From Cardiocondyla obscurior (lineage: Eukaryota; Arthropoda; Insecta; Hymenoptera; Formicidae), in contig NC_091881.1 of NCBI RefSeq assembly GCF_019399895.1, positions 126,501 through 190,500 on the forward strand: a stretch of 64,000 nucleotides of DNA, in the 5' to 3' direction. Position numbers and translations under genes: made by a program. Below, in pieces: positions 10,690 through 24,338 of this stretch. The notes under the pieces are model-generated. The model was not told the DNA's origin. It saw only the letters and a list, made by a program, of their open reading frames with translations, and searched no databases. Within the stretch, counting starts at the first letter, position 1. Each line of letters begins with the position of its first letter.

Positions 10690-10925
10690 CAATGTTATAC
10701 CTCAGACTTCATGTCGCAACTTCGAGATTAGATTCCCGAAGTGATTTCAACTGTAGAACGCCGGGTGAACATGGATCCGATTCTGAATAATTTCTAGAGT
10801 TTCTAACTCTAGGACACCCATATTCACGTAGAATTTATGTAGAATTTTTAATTCGGGATAACTCCGGAAATTAGATTTCGAAGTTATGACATGGACTCGC
10901 GGGACGCTCGGTGTAATCTTACAAC
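10690..10925. mobile_element. Fold-back (inverted-repeat) element
   Basis: Arms 10710-10742 and 10861-10893 are inverted copies matching at 25 of 33 positions; each begins CATGTC when read inward. A perfect palindrome CTAGAGTT-TCT-AACTCTAG lies at 10794-10812, almost exactly midway. Weaker complementarity extends outward to TTATACC (left) and TTACACC (right, reverse complement) and inward through GTGAAYATGG. The symmetric structure and lack of coding capacity suggest a non-autonomous fold-back element or MITE relic. No target-site duplication was identified. Confidence 0.5.
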
Positions 10926-13163
10926 TCATTTCGCCCTGCTAAAGCATCTCGTGAAATTTTAGAAGTTCGTTTTCATTTCTTCTATCTTGATTCTTTTCTC
11001 CCATTTCGATTCGACGACGTCTCGTCGTCGGAAAAATTTTCAGCCGGGCGTTTTATCCCATCGCTGATCCGCGGATGACGCAGTCGCAGTTACACGAATC
11101 GCCCGACGACCCCGTGAGCACGAGAGAAATTATAATTAACACGTACGGTCTTATCTAAAGTTTGAGCAGCGTCGCGTTCGTTTTCGTTATTTTGAAGGAT
11201 TTGAAAAGCTTAACGAGTTTTCATCGGCTCTCATTTGTGTGAGGGATATGCGCGCACACGCACACGCCTTTTCGTCGTCGATGTGTACGAGCCTTATAAT
11301 TCCTTTGAATAAAATTATATCAAAATTTTTCAATTATATTACGGCGTGGTGAAAAAAGAAATTTATTTTAAACGTAATAATAAAAAAAAATAAAATAAAA
11401 GGTAGTGTGCCGTAATCAAATGCGCTGCAATCTCGGCAATAGCTTCCGCAATTAGCAAGGTAAATCATAATTTTTAATACAGTATGTATGCAAGCGAAAC
11501 GTTTTCGATCAGTAAGCTTATGTAGATTCGCGGGTGCATAATATTTGTGTACATTAATTGAGGATGTGCGAAGCGTACGGTGCGACGAGGGAAGATGATT
11601 CGTCTCGATTTTCCTGCGGGTGAAATAAGGGAAATATAAACCTCGCGCGCTTGCGGACTCTGTTTCCGTTCGATTTCCCGGGAAAGGATAATCTTCTCGA
11701 CCGCGCGCTACGTTTCGGATTGAAGTCACGCTACGTTCTTCTCTCTCGCCGCGGGAGGATCAATGATCCTCGCTCGCGTGAGAGCAGGCGTCCTGGCGTG
11801 AGAATGAAAGGACTCGTCAGAGCTAAAGAAGCTATCGTGCGGCAAATCGGAAGCTCCGCGATCGGCGATGCGCCGATTCTCACGCCGAAGTATCGGAAAC
11901 GTGTCCATTTTCTTCGGATTTCTTCGCTCCCCCCTTTGCTCCCCCACCCCCCTCCCTTCAACGTCTCTCGCACGCCGCTCACGACCCTCCGGGCTCTCCT
12001 CGTTTTGCGAGACCTGCATTTTTTATTACAGCTATGAAAATAAAAATATAACAAAACGTACGTAAATCCACGCCTCGAGTTTCCGCCGATCGTGGCGGGT
12101 CTTTGACGTCGCAGTTCCTTCATTAAAATCTATCGTATTCAACAAACGGAAGGTCTGAATTATTAAAGGAGACGTCGAACTAATAGCTCGCGATAAAATT
12201 TCTTTTTTTTTTCTTCTTGTAAAATTTATTTATTTATTTTGCGCAAACGCAAGAGTGCATAAACGCTGCTTTACGAAATCGCTGCACGTCGTGCAATTTT
12301 AAAGCCGTTAGACTTGTTGGGCACAGAGAGAATAGGGGAGAATGACGGTGGCTCGTCCATCAACTCTGAGGTCATTGTATCCAATTATGAACGAGAACCT
12401 GCGAATCTATGGACGTACAAATCTATCAGTCCACTTTGGATTATATATCGACGAGGCTAATGATTTACGACTGCGAACGCCCATCATCACCGCAGTATTG
12501 TACACAACTGCGTAATCGATTTAGCCGCCCGGCTTAATGGATGTACGAATTTATCATCCTGCGAAGAAGGATAACGATTTCTCTCTTCCTTCCTCCCTCT
12601 CTCCCACCGTCTCTCTCTCTCTTTCTCTCTTTTTCTCTTTCTCTATCGCTTTGATCTTGGTCCAACAAGAGAAAAAGCAACACTTTTCGAGGAGCACGGT
12701 CGTCCTGGCGACGCGGAGGCAAGGTAATACCTCTCACTTCGAAAGGCACGTAAAGAAGCTGTTTTCTCGCCGTGGGAAGAGAGGGGCGGTCAAAGGGGCC
12801 GAAAAAGAGAAGGCAAGGCAGGTCGACTGGAAACGGCTACGGGAAAGTTTCGCAATAATGCGGGGGATAGATCTTGGGGCGAGTTTGGCGCATTGTTAAC
12901 TGAATAATCTTGTACGCGAGTCCTACTAGGACCTCCGCTTACGTCGACCGAGTCCGACACATCCGGGCAAGGGCGAGGACAGCGGGCGGAGGAGGATCCG
13001 CGACAAACGCGAACGGGATAACAAGGGAGCGAGGGAGACGCGGGCGAAGTACTCGGAGTCCTCCGGCACAGGCTTTACTCGACCACGGTTGATTCGAAAC
13101 GCTCCCCGGCTTCCATGCGCAATGTCCGATCGATATGGCTGTTTCTCACAGGCCCGACGCGGG
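10926..13163. other. Non-coding DNA with CT-rich low-complexity tract
   Basis: AT-rich at about 11290-11400, CG-rich around 11650-12120, and a CT-rich low-complexity tract at about 12580-12655. The overlapping open frames at 11651-12123 are open on both strands and follow base composition. No gene is supported. Confidence 0.5.
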
Positions 13164-13418
13164 ACCTCCATTAAGTTAAACTCCTTCCCCCCTTAAGAGC
13201 AGTAAAATTTAAATCACCAATAAAACAATTAAGTGCTAATTAGTTGCTATATTCTAAAACTTTAGCGGCTTCCAAAATTTAAATTTTTCTTTTTATTAAA
13301 ATTTTTTATTTCTACACCAAATTTTGAAATGCAGCATTTAATTTGTACTAAATTTTTTTTTATTATTAAGGAGTTTTACTGTTTGTAGTAGGGAGGGGGG
13401 GAGTAATTTAATGGAGGT
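13164..13418. mobile_element. MITE-like element with terminal inverted repeats
   Basis: The left end ACCTCCATTAAGTTAAACTC and the reverse-complemented right end ACCTCCATTAAATTACTCCC are clearly related. A subterminal inverted pair, CAGTAAAA at 13200-13207 and TTTTACTG at 13374-13381, is placed symmetrically 36-37 bases from each end. The 255-bp interior is AT-rich and non-coding and sits abruptly inside CG-rich DNA. This is the structure of a non-autonomous DNA transposon; the superfamily is unknown because no clean target-site duplication is visible at GCGGG/ACCTCC and GGAGGT/TGGTA. Confidence 0.55.
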
Positions 13419-16400
13419 TGGTACGGGACTTAAACCCCGTTATCGACTTCGTCGTCGTCCTCATCCTTTCGCTTCTCTCCGCTTCTCTCGTCGTCTATGT
13501 TGTTGTAGGAGATAAGAGAGATTCCTCCCGGCGATCGGCTCGATTGACGACAATGTCGTATCGCTCCGGAGGAAAGTGGCGAGCGACTCGGATAAGGAGG
13601 ACGGAGAACGGAAATTAAAATCCTCTTCGCTCGCGAGAAGTGATATTATGATCGAAACGATGTGAAGTCAATGAAGTGGTCGGGCGGGACCACCGAAGTA
13701 CCGCTAAATGATTAATTGTTCTGCTCCAAATGCTACATCTCAGTATCTGGTTATTATCAATAAAAATCTCGATTCTTTTTTTTTTTTTTTTTTCTTACAG
13801 ATTTGTGTATCGTGGTAGTTTCTTCGCGCGCGCTCGTAATTTCTGGAATATCCGAACATCCGAATCTGGTTTTCGTTTTCCACTCGCAATAAGTTAGAGA
13901 TTATCTGACAATTTTACGCGCACCTCCCCCAGCACCTTTCAATACTTTTGCGCGAAGGCGAGCGTATTGTCTGATCGAATTGAAATTTCGCGCTTACTAT
14001 TCCCGCGGGCACCCGGGGGAGAGATCGGTCCTGAATTCGCGCACGGTGTTCGCCTACGATAGCTTTCGCACATTACCGGCGCAAAGTTAAACTCGAGGGT
14101 ACAATCGCAATCCCGGCTCGCAGTGAGATCTTGGAGTTTGCGGGCCTCTTCGCGCGCTAGCACGAAATTCATTAAAACGTTCATTGAACGTTCCCTAGTT
14201 TGGGATATTGTCTCCGTCTATATTATTACGCGTTATTACAGCTCGCCGGTATTGATTATTAACTATAGCGACATGTCGCTTTGTCCTACCTGTTCGGCCG
14301 GCCGGCTGGTTCGGCATTTTATCACGGCACGATAATACGCGGCCCCTCCTCCCTCACGTGTGTTGCTACAAGCCGGCATAATTACGCGAACGTATAAATT
14401 TCAGCGTCGACGCGCGCCACTCGGCTGCCATTGTAATTGAAACCGTCGAATTTCAGTAGAGCAATGTAGTTGCCAGGTGTTCAGCTGTATTGAGTGACAA
14501 TTTGACGCTGACTGCGGAAATATTGATTGCCACTCGTCCTCATATTCCTTCCCCGTGAGCGCAATGCGTAATATCGAATTTACAGCGAGATTTATATCTG
14601 GACTACTATCCCATCGTTGCGCCGAGGCTTGTTTTTGACGGGAGCGTGAAACGAAACGCGGATGCGATACCCGCAAATTTCTTTTTTTTTTTTTTTTTTT
14701 TTCTCCCCTCGAACGTTTCATTACAATTTTAGATGCTGCATGCGTGTCAGATAACCGCGCGTCGCGTTTATCTCGCTCTCTTGATTCGCTCTATATTCGA
14801 ATATCATAATTCGCGTACAGAACGAACGACGCGACGTTCGGCTCGCTCGATAAATTTTGATAATCGATTTGAGCTACCGTTGTCCGATTGCACGTCCGGA
14901 TGTTCGGACGTTGCTATTATATCAGCGAATTTTGCATAACGTGAACGCCCGTAATGGACAGACGTGCCGACCGGCCATGCCGCGAATGCTCTCGTATCAG
15001 TTTGCGATCGCAGCCGCCAGCGCGGTCTGGATTTGTCCCGAAAAAATCCATACGTTTCGGGTGAATCGCGTTCAAACGAAATAACGCGGAAATTTGGGCC
15101 GCGAGAGCCGCGGAACGTTTAGAAAGAAAAAAAAATAAAATAAAAAAAAAATAAAAAGGTGCACTCTTGCTTCGCTCTGAGTCAGCGTATCTTCATATTG
15201 CACGAATTTTCGCGAGAAAACGTCTCTGCCGATTTTTCGCGGCGCATTGGAAGCCGTTAACTGCAATTTTGCGATGCGCGTATTAACAATGTAGATTAGC
15301 TCGCGCACAAAAGTAGCGACGTAGTAATCGTAATTTGCTTTTAATTGGAAGCAAACGCGGCACGTTTTGGTATTTATAGTAATTAAGCGCGAAAAATTAT
15401 ACAGCTAAAAGGGGGGAGGGTGGGACGAGCGTTGTTGGAATGTAATTTGCAGGCGCAAGCTAATCGAACTAAAGACACGCGCGTGACAATGCATAAAACC
15501 AATATTCATGCCTGCAGATATACGTGTAAAATAATGCTGCGAACGATAAATAAATTAATTGGGACGTGATGAAAGTTCTGATTAACGAGCGTCATTGTAA
15601 GCGTTCGATTGAAATTCGCGCGATAGACAGGGGAGGAGCGACGATCACTCGCTCTCAGTCGTTCCGCCGAGTCTCTTAATGAGAAGCTGCAAGTACAAAT
15701 TATGAACGGAGCAAATTACGTTTTGACGCTTTCAGAGTCAATTTCTTTTTTTTTTTTTCTTTTTTATCGCGAAAGGGGCTATATACATATACATGCTTCA
15801 TGGGGCGCGAGGGAGCGTCTTGGGTGCCGCGGGAAACGTAACGAATCGCGTTTCACAGTAGTTATGTCACAATTCGCAGTAACGAATAGCGCGATGAGGT
15901 AAAAGCGGGATGGCGCCGTTTTGTGTTGCACCAAGCCAGCGCGCGGGCGGCGCAGCCCTCTCTTTCTTCAGCGGCACCTTAATTCGCCCGCCACGGTTTC
16001 TGCGTGTGTTTTGTACATAATGTAACACATCCCCTTTACCCCCTACATTTTCCCAGCAGTTTCTCCGTCATCTCATTCCGCAACTTCCAGTTACATGGCT
16101 CCCAAGATGGGCGGAATGTTGCCGTGCGGTTTACGCTTAATGCCCCTTGTTTCTTGCGAGCGAGCCCGGGCGCCGCGTTTACGTGTAAGTCTGTCTATTA
16201 CTTCACAATTAGCGCGCAGACGGCGAAAACGAGACGCCGAATATACATCATCGAAGGCGTCTGGCGCGGGCGTGAATGTTAATTCTCGATGCAGCCGCAC
16301 GCGCGAGCTCACTCGCGTTGATTATTGCGCGTCAGAAGCGTACCCCGGTGGCTGTCGTTTACGACGCGGAGAAACGCGCCTGTCGTAGGAACTATTTCTA

Positions 16401-19400
16401 ATCCGATTTGCCGTCGGTTTTTAATGAAACGTCACCCGGCGAACGTAGACACTTCCCCGCGGAACAACTTGGCCGAGCGATGCTAAATTCCGCCGGTGTA
16501 CAGAGGGATTGTATCTGGCTTTCGATAATCTGCGAGGCAGAAACTTGGTCCAGTAATATGAAACTCCGATAATATAGAAGGGGTAGAGGAGAAGGAGCCC
16601 GTCTAACTTTTCGACGTCGTAACGAAATTCAGTGGCGGGAGTCTCGAAGTTATCCTTTCGAAGCCCAAAGCGATGTCGCGGCCGCTTCTTTGACGGATAC
16701 AGCCGAGCGTGTTCGACTAATCGCTTCTTACGTTATAATTGGCTAATTGCATTAAAGCGCGTAAAAAAAGGGTCGCTTTAAGTATGCGCCCGAAAACGCT
16801 TGAGAGCGACTTTTTAAAAGCCAGAACCCTTTCCCTCCCCCTCTCGGTCTTTATCCTTTTAAAAATCACTTCGCGCAACGCAAAAGGCTTTTTTTTCACC
16901 ATTTTTTCCTTGAAATAATTAATTTTTCTTGCGCGTAAAAGAGTTCCCGTATCTCTCCGCTCGCGGACAGTTCTCTCGCACTCCGCGGAATAGATTTTTC
17001 TCTGAATATATTTGATACTTCGTTAAAGGGGAAAATTATTTTGTTTAATGACGCAGCGCAACGGAGATAAATCTTTTGACGATAGATGGATTTTTGCAGA
17101 CTTTTTGCTCGAATCAAATGTTAACGAAGCAAAGATTAACGTTAAGGGGATAAAGCAGCCGAGTCGATAGATTCAATGCGAAGTAGACCGTTAAATTCTG
17201 CAGTCCAATTGCTCCCGCTAGCTTTTACATTAATCGCCACGCTTCATTAAACCCATGTACCTCAACCTTTCGCCCTGAAAATGGATGGCTCGCCGACGAC
17301 GCGCTCGTCGACGCCGATGTCCGATTACCTAACCCTGCGAGAAGATGTTCCGCCCTTATTCGATTTCAATCGTTCCGGCTGCAAAACGCTGCCTGACGAA
17401 CAAAACATTTGAATTTCGCCAAATTTGCGTCGGCAATCCCTAGCGACATTCAATTTCGAACGATTAACGCTAAGCCATATAAAACGTTTGAGCGGAATAA
17501 CTTTTAACTAGCCGTCGAGCTTCGTATATCACACACACACATATATAGAAAATGCTTCCATAAATCTTAGCGTTTCTCCTCACACGATTTAATGGCCGAG
17601 CACGTAAAAACTTTATGGAACGACCTAATAATTTTATTGATTTTATGTCGGATAACTAAACGATAAACAGAAGTTGCAAAAAAGAAAAAAAGGAAACGAG
17701 GGAGCGAAAAGTGAACTATTAGTAAAAACGCTATTTTTTTTTCGGGGAGGAGGAAAAACCACGTGTTAGAATTTTTTTTTTTTTAGCTTGTATTCCATTA
17801 CTTTGAAATAAAAATCGTTCTGCGCGGCCGTTGTTGCGCGCGGTAATCCTGTAGAAGGATTTAAATCTCCCAGCGGGTACACAACCCGTATGCTGGCGCG
17901 ACGTGCCATCGCGTTTCGATCGACTGGACCCGAACGGCCTACCGCGATCGCGGGCGTCGATAATTGTTGGACACGAGCCCCAAGTTCAAAGGTTGCGTCC
18001 AGGATGTCTGGCTCGCTGGGGAAATTCCCCGTGGATTAAATTCGTGCACGCGGAACGGAGAAATCGCGCGAGTCGAGACAGATAGACGGGGAGAGAAAGA
18101 GGGTGGAGGAGGGTGGGCCGGGTGATCACCCTCCGAATATCATTCCGGTCCCGCAAATTCCAGGGAGCACTCGAACCGGAAACGCCGCGCTTGGTTACCT
18201 GGAGAGCGTGGGTGCCCGCGTTGCTCTAGCTCTGTGTTTGCGCACACGTGCCCAGCGTACACACACGTGCCCGGGTGTACGCACGATGGTGGACCTGCCT
18301 GCTGGATACACACGCTGTGTGGACGTGCGTGCCAGCGGTCCTGAATATTCCACGCTAGATTAAATTACACTATCCCCGAATCACTCAACAGCGGACGCTT
18401 TTATTCGCGGTGACGAAAAGTATTCGCTTCTATTCTTTTTTGAAATTCTTTTTTTTAATTTTTTTTTTTATTTCTCTTCCGTTCTCCTTTCCATTTTTCT
18501 TGTCGAATCGCGGAAATTGACTGTAACTCGCGTTACTTTTATTTCGACAAATCCTAATTGTCGTCAAAAATTCGAGGCGCCAACGATGTAAATTATTTCG
18601 CTTTCAATTAATTTGCGCAATCGACGTTTTCTTAATATTTTATTTGCCGCTCTCTGTTGAATGTTCTTTTTCTTTTATCTTAAACGATTCCTCGTCTCGG
18701 CTTTCTATTTTTGTCGCACATCGTTGCGGTCGCAAAATTTTATCGAGGCGCAAGAGCGGACGGCGTCGTTTGTTCGCGGTAATTTGCGAGCGGAACTGAA
18801 TCCAGGTCGGGGATTTATAGTTGGTTTTAATGTATGGTTTTGGAAAATGCACGCAGGGCCGAGTGACTCGTTCTAATGCTACTGTCCGCGTTTTTTCGCC
18901 GCTTTTGAAAAATACGAGGGAGATACTCCGGCCAGAAGCGCTCTCGGTGCCGCGCAAAAAAATACAGCACAAGAATCTCCCCCTCGCTTGTCTCTCTTCA
19001 AGTCTCGCTTTGGCGCTCTTTTAATTCGCCTGTCTCACGTTTATATCGCGCATTTAAGCACGGTTACTTGGACCTCGTCTCGCAATAAGTCATATACGCG
19101 AACACCCAGCATAGAGAAATTTGAAACCAAAGTGATTTATACGCCTGGCTTCATTGTCCGTCAAAAGTTAATTACACCCCGACAATATTTAATGCAGCTT
19201 GGTAATTACTAATTACGTAATAACGTAACATTAAAATTGCATTTAGTCATTATTTACCGTATTTATCGTCAGCTTTCATTAGGCAGACATTTAATGATAA
19301 TATCTAAATTGATCCATTATTACCATTCGTTATTGCCGTGTTTATTTTCAAAATCTATTACTTGATTTATACGTAAAAACGCGTGGTCGTTTACCGATAC

Positions 19401-22400
19401 AGTCAAGCTGACTCGCGTTGACGACGACACGGAGACACGAAGAGCGCCGTGTCCACTTCGAGGTTGATCCCGCCGAAAGTTCGGTCGTTCTCTCGCGGTT
19501 CTCGGTTACTCGCCGGGGTCGCTTCCTTGTTTTTTGGCTTGACTTCCGCGCTGGGAAAACCGGACGGGACCCGTCTTTGTCAATTCGGAGAACAGCGCCG
19601 AGTCCTCCGGGTGTGTGTCTTGACAGAATTCGGTCCGACACTTGGGATCCCGAAGGGATGCCGCGTTATCCGGCGCATATACACGTGCGCGCCGGTGGAT
19701 TATCTGTCATTCGTTCGCGCGGCCCACAGGAAGCACTCATAACGGAAACCGGTTATCTACGGTAGGGCCGGAATGTCATCCGCGGACAACATGACGTTGC
19801 CTTCCGGCAACCCGTATCGCGCCGTCCTCGTCGTCATTATCGTCGGCAATATCGTCATCGGCATTGGCGAGAACCGCGTGGCGAACGCCCGCGGGGGTGA
19901 CTTCCACCCGAATTTGTATGCAAATCGCACGGCGCCGCGATTCAATGCGGGCCGCTGCACCGGACGTGTCGCGATCTTTCGTAAGCAGCTCTCGGTCCCC
20001 TTTGAACCCGCGATGCTTGTCCGCTTTACATAACATAACTGTGCGGCGGATACACGGCCCTGCCTACGGAAATTTCGCGGGACGTGTCGCAACGGCATCG
20101 CGATCGATCGCGATGCAGTAATTAGCACGGCGTACCCCTTGGGTTATCTTTGAACCGCGATCTTTAATTTATTCCAGCGTTAGTCTCGGCCGCAGTAATC
20201 CGCGCGGTTGACACGCGTCGCGATGGCTATCGCATTTTTATACTTAACGTTCGACGCTTGAAAAGATGCCGAGTGGTTTTGGTTTCGCGGTGTGTGGTTT
20301 TATTAAATGGTAACGTCTCATACGTGAAAAAAAAAAAAAAAAATTAATTAAAGATTTTAAATATTAATATATTCATATTTGTGGATAAGGTTTCGCGAAT
20401 TTTATTTTTCTGGAAAACTTATTTCCGCTTTATTTACAAGTGTCGATTTTTAACGTAACGATCGACAGGGCTGAAATCGAAAACGTCGCATTAATCAGCG
20501 CGTTTCCGCGCGTCTGTCAATATCTACTTATGTCTCGTCCATCTTGCGCGAAAAATGATAGCCGATCGATATCTTGTCGGCGATACTGATGCCGCCATTA
20601 TCGCGGGCGACGTATCGGTTCCAAGTGATCGAAACGAATTGCACTTACGGTAAGGCGATACGTCAACGTGACAGCGAATGTGCCGCGCGGCGATGGTTTT
20701 ATTCGGCTACAGATTGGATTTGTACATGCGGAATTAGTTCGGAATGGATATTTTGTCCCCAGGCGCGAGGCGCAATTCATCCTAACCGGTTGACAAGGCG
20801 CATTCTCGGAAATCAAAATTGCATGAATTTCAACCGCGTGCAAATTTATCACGCGAATATTTCGACCTAGACTTCTGGCCGTTTTATTGGCAGAAATGAT
20901 TGTCTATGAATAGTCATCTGCGGAATTATTATCTCCAGCTAATACGCCACCGCAGATTATCATATTAAATCGTGGTAAATGTGGAGCCCAGACTTTTTAT
21001 TTTAATGACGCGAACCTGACGTCTTTATTATATTTTCGGTATAGAGATGCAAGTTTCACGGCAAGAGAGAACCGAACATAAATTATTACGAGCGTGAAAC
21101 AAAATTTTGTTATACATAAATTTTTAGTAGCTTTATAGAGACCCTGTGCTATATCGTAAATTCGTTGAAAGGTCGCGTATTGTCTGGATACAATTCACAC
21201 GTTATATATTAACATCAAAGCTTAATTCAAATGGTTTCGCGTTAAATCCGAAGCTACGCTTGCAACCTGAGCCAAATTAAACTGGAACGGGAGATGCGAG
21301 GTGGTGACGTGCCAGATGCGTGTTTCGATGCCTATTATCGACAACAGCGACGCTTCAACGTTGGTCAAATATGGACGTTACTGCTGAATGCACTTACGGG
21401 AACGCATAGATAAACCGGTTTTCGTACGCCACATCGCGTGTCGGCCATAAATTCCGTCGTGTTTCGTAAGCCGCGACGAAACGGATCTCGCACGTGTTCG
21501 CCGAGCAGGTAGAAATTGATGTAATCCCGTGTGAGATCTTTGTTTCCTCTTGAATTAATATTTTAATTATATCCATTCTTCTCCCGACGGTTTCGCATTT
21601 ATCGTCATTTCACGTCAAGATGGTTGTCTGTTTTCTTTTACGTCGCGGCCGGTCGGAGCAACGTCACGCGCGATAATGCGTAAGCCGGCAGACCTTTTTG
21701 CCATTGACATTTTCATAATGAGTTTTTATCGGATTAACGAGCCGCATCGTCGCGCGCTTGCTACGGGCGCTTGCACCCTGGTCCTCATAAAGCCCCGGAC
21801 ATTGCGCCGTCCAATTCGATTCGCGGTCGTTTCCGTCGGGTAACATCCGCCTCCGACATTGAAAATTTAATATCCATTTTCGATATCTGCCTCCAACACG
21901 CGCCGCGTTTGATGTTTCCAACGTAGCGCCCGGCGTTACGTAGACACGGATGGCTACAGTTCGTATGGTTCATTACTTGAACTACAGGCATCGCAATTCC
22001 ATTAGTCGCGCATCGCGTCCGCATCAGCCGCGTGTGCATTTCGTGTGCATCTTATAATGAGGCCACAGCCGAAGTTTCGTCAGATATATAATTCGAGCAG
22101 CACGACCGTTTTCTCGTAAAATTTCGAGGTCAATTCGCAAATCCCGTGCCTCCCGCTTCGCAATGTTCCGCGAATAATTGCGAAATTTATATCCGTAGAA
22201 CAAATAATCATTACGTCGAGAATCGTAAAATGCCCTGGCATTGTCCCTCTTTGCGGGAAAAAGAGCCTAAATTAGGGACGGAAGAATATTCTGAATAGCG
22301 GTTGGCTGCATCGCGTTCAATTAAGCCGGACGGTATGAAAGCGCTAATTAACACCTGCGACTCGAGAGAGGAAGAAGACACCGGTAAGGTCGACCGCTAC

Positions 22401-22729
22401 TTGTCGTCCTCCTCTTCTCGACGACCGCGAAATTTAAATGTCCACCGTCCCTGCCCAGGATGTACGCGAAGAATAATTAGCTCTCTCGAGCGCGAAGAAG
22501 TGGTCCGGGTCGGTTAGATCGCGCGCTAATTAATCTTGCTGTGCGTCCTTCGGGGTATTGCGGGGGGAAATGAGACACTCGCGCGCGTGAAAGACGCACG
22601 AATCGCAGCCGCACCGAACTAGCGAGAATCCACGCCGGCCGACATCCACACATTGTTCATCTCCACGATCCAATATCTCTGTCGACTCCTTTCGGTTTCG
22701 CTCTCGTTCGCGGATACGAGATTTTTCAG
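13419..22729. other. Long CG-rich stretch without supported gene
   Basis: About 9.3 kb of mainly CG-rich, CpG-undepleted DNA with scattered T-runs (13778, 14682, 15748) and a short CA/TA repeat near 17530. A strong acceptor TTTCTTACAG at 13790-13799 opens a frame of about 30 codons with no donor. An acceptor CTTTCTTCAG at about 15970 likewise leads nowhere. Two copies of CACACGTGCCC lie at 18243-18253 and 18262-18272. I see nothing that can be called a gene. Confidence 0.45.
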
Positions 22730-22901
22730 CGGCAATATCGCGCGAAAGATATTGGATCTCATTGCGGGACGACTCTTTTCTTCCCTTCGCGTGAATCCGA
22801 AACGCGTTAATTCGCGCGTCGCGTGCAATTTTTGTAAAAAGGATCGCTCGCTCTTTGCGCGCCGTGTCAAGCAGCACTGTAATAGAACACTTTGCGAAAT
22901 G
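22730..22901 (+). CDS. Weak candidate exon, 57 codons, Cys/His-containing
   Basis: Acceptor CGAGATTTTTCAG opens 172 nt (one base plus 57 codons), ending GAAATG before GTAACGTG. The frame begins GNIARKILDLIAGRLFSSLR and its second half contains a C-x2-C pair followed by HC and a further Cys within about 20 residues. This loosely resembles a zinc-binding cluster but fits no named finger. The donor is weak and the opposite strand is also open for 129 codons, so composition alone may explain it. Confidence 0.18.
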
Positions 22902-24338
22902 GTAACGTGATTTCTCCACGAGCTAAAAGCGCCGCGTTGGGATTTATAAAAGTTTCATCGCGAAACGGTCTTCTGTGCCGGACGTCGAATTATGAGCATT
23001 GAATGAGCACTGCCGGAGTTAGAATTGTTGCGTTTTAAAAAAAGACTTGAATTTTCAGCAAGTTCACAGGTTCGCGCGAAATGGTTTTTAATAAACACGC
23101 ACAACGTTAGAATTTATTTAACAATGTGCTTGTATCGAAAACATTGGCTTTTGCGTCCACGGAAAATAATATTTTTTTGCAAGCGAAAGAAATATTAAAC
23201 CGGCGCGTGTATATAGTTTGATAAAATAAAAAGAATTATTTATTGTCTAAATGCAAGCAACAAAAAATTCTGTTTTATTAAGATTATAAGGCGTTTTCTT
23301 GTTGTATTTTTGCGACCGCGTATTTTCGTCGTTTCGCACAAGAACGCAGCTCGAGTTGGCAAAGTTCTCTTTACTGGCGAGAATCATATGCATTCGCAGA
23401 TCCGCCGGGTGGCTCGGTCCGCGCTGCATCCATTAAGTAGTCAATGCATAATTACCGCCGGCCTTGTAGAATGTGATTTTCCCTGAGCGCTGCAGCCCCG
23501 CGTTATGAAAGGAGACTCCGCTTTGAGAAAGCACCGCGCTAATAAAAGCATAAATACGCGATTCCTTTTGTGTAAACGGAAACACATCCGCAGACCTTCC
23601 GCTCAAAGCCAATTGCGGTCTCCGAGAGAGCAAAAGCGTTTCACGCGGTAACGAGACCAAAGGGCCCAGGCATGGACTTGGCGCTGCTCGCCGAGACTCG
23701 CAGTCAACCGCTCGAACCGCATAATATTCACGCAAGTCCACGTATTTTACATATATTCGGTTTTTTTTTTTTTTTTTCGATTGACGTTGATATCACGCCG
23801 CGGTATCATTTGTCGCATTTTTTTTTTTTCCCCGCGCCGCTTTTTGTCGTGAAAACGACCCCACGTTTGTTCCGATCTCAGCTACGATTCTCGCGGGAAA
23901 CAAATTTTGCCACGGGATACCCGACAGACGTTTCGCACTTCGGTAAAACGCGACGTCACGTTTTCCATTTCTTCGCGCTCGCAACCATCGATGGCGATTA
24001 TTTGCCGCGGCGGCGTTTCCGCTACTTTTTGCCCGAGTCTGGGATGACGTCGCACATGATTTATCCAGCCCCGAGCTTTCCCCCTCGCAAATTTTTGCGC
24101 GTAGTCAAAAGGAGACGGTTTAAGCTGCGAGTAAAAATACGGAATTCGAATTGAAAATCTCCCCGGGGGGTGCCGCTTCAACGGGCGAGCGAACGCTCGT
24201 TCGGGATTTGCACGTAGCACGTCTCTCTAATTTACATTGGTTACGATAACTCGAACGTATTAATTACTATTTAAAAGGGATTAAAGGGGATGGTGGATTC
24301 ACCTTTCAGCCTTGGTAAGAGGTCGACCGAGTTTCCAG

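Noticed and set aside
10747..10929. 60-codon minus-strand frame with ATG
   Set aside because: It lies entirely inside the fold-back element and reads through both its arms.
18103..18363. 86-codon plus frame with protein-like composition
   Set aside because: It starts at GTG with no ATG until late, has no acceptor or donor, and overlaps the CACACGTGCCC repeats.
22200..22365. Minus-strand frame of about 50 codons after CTCTCTCGAGTCGCAG
   Set aside because: No donor and no polyadenylation signal after the stop; the acceptor tract is short.
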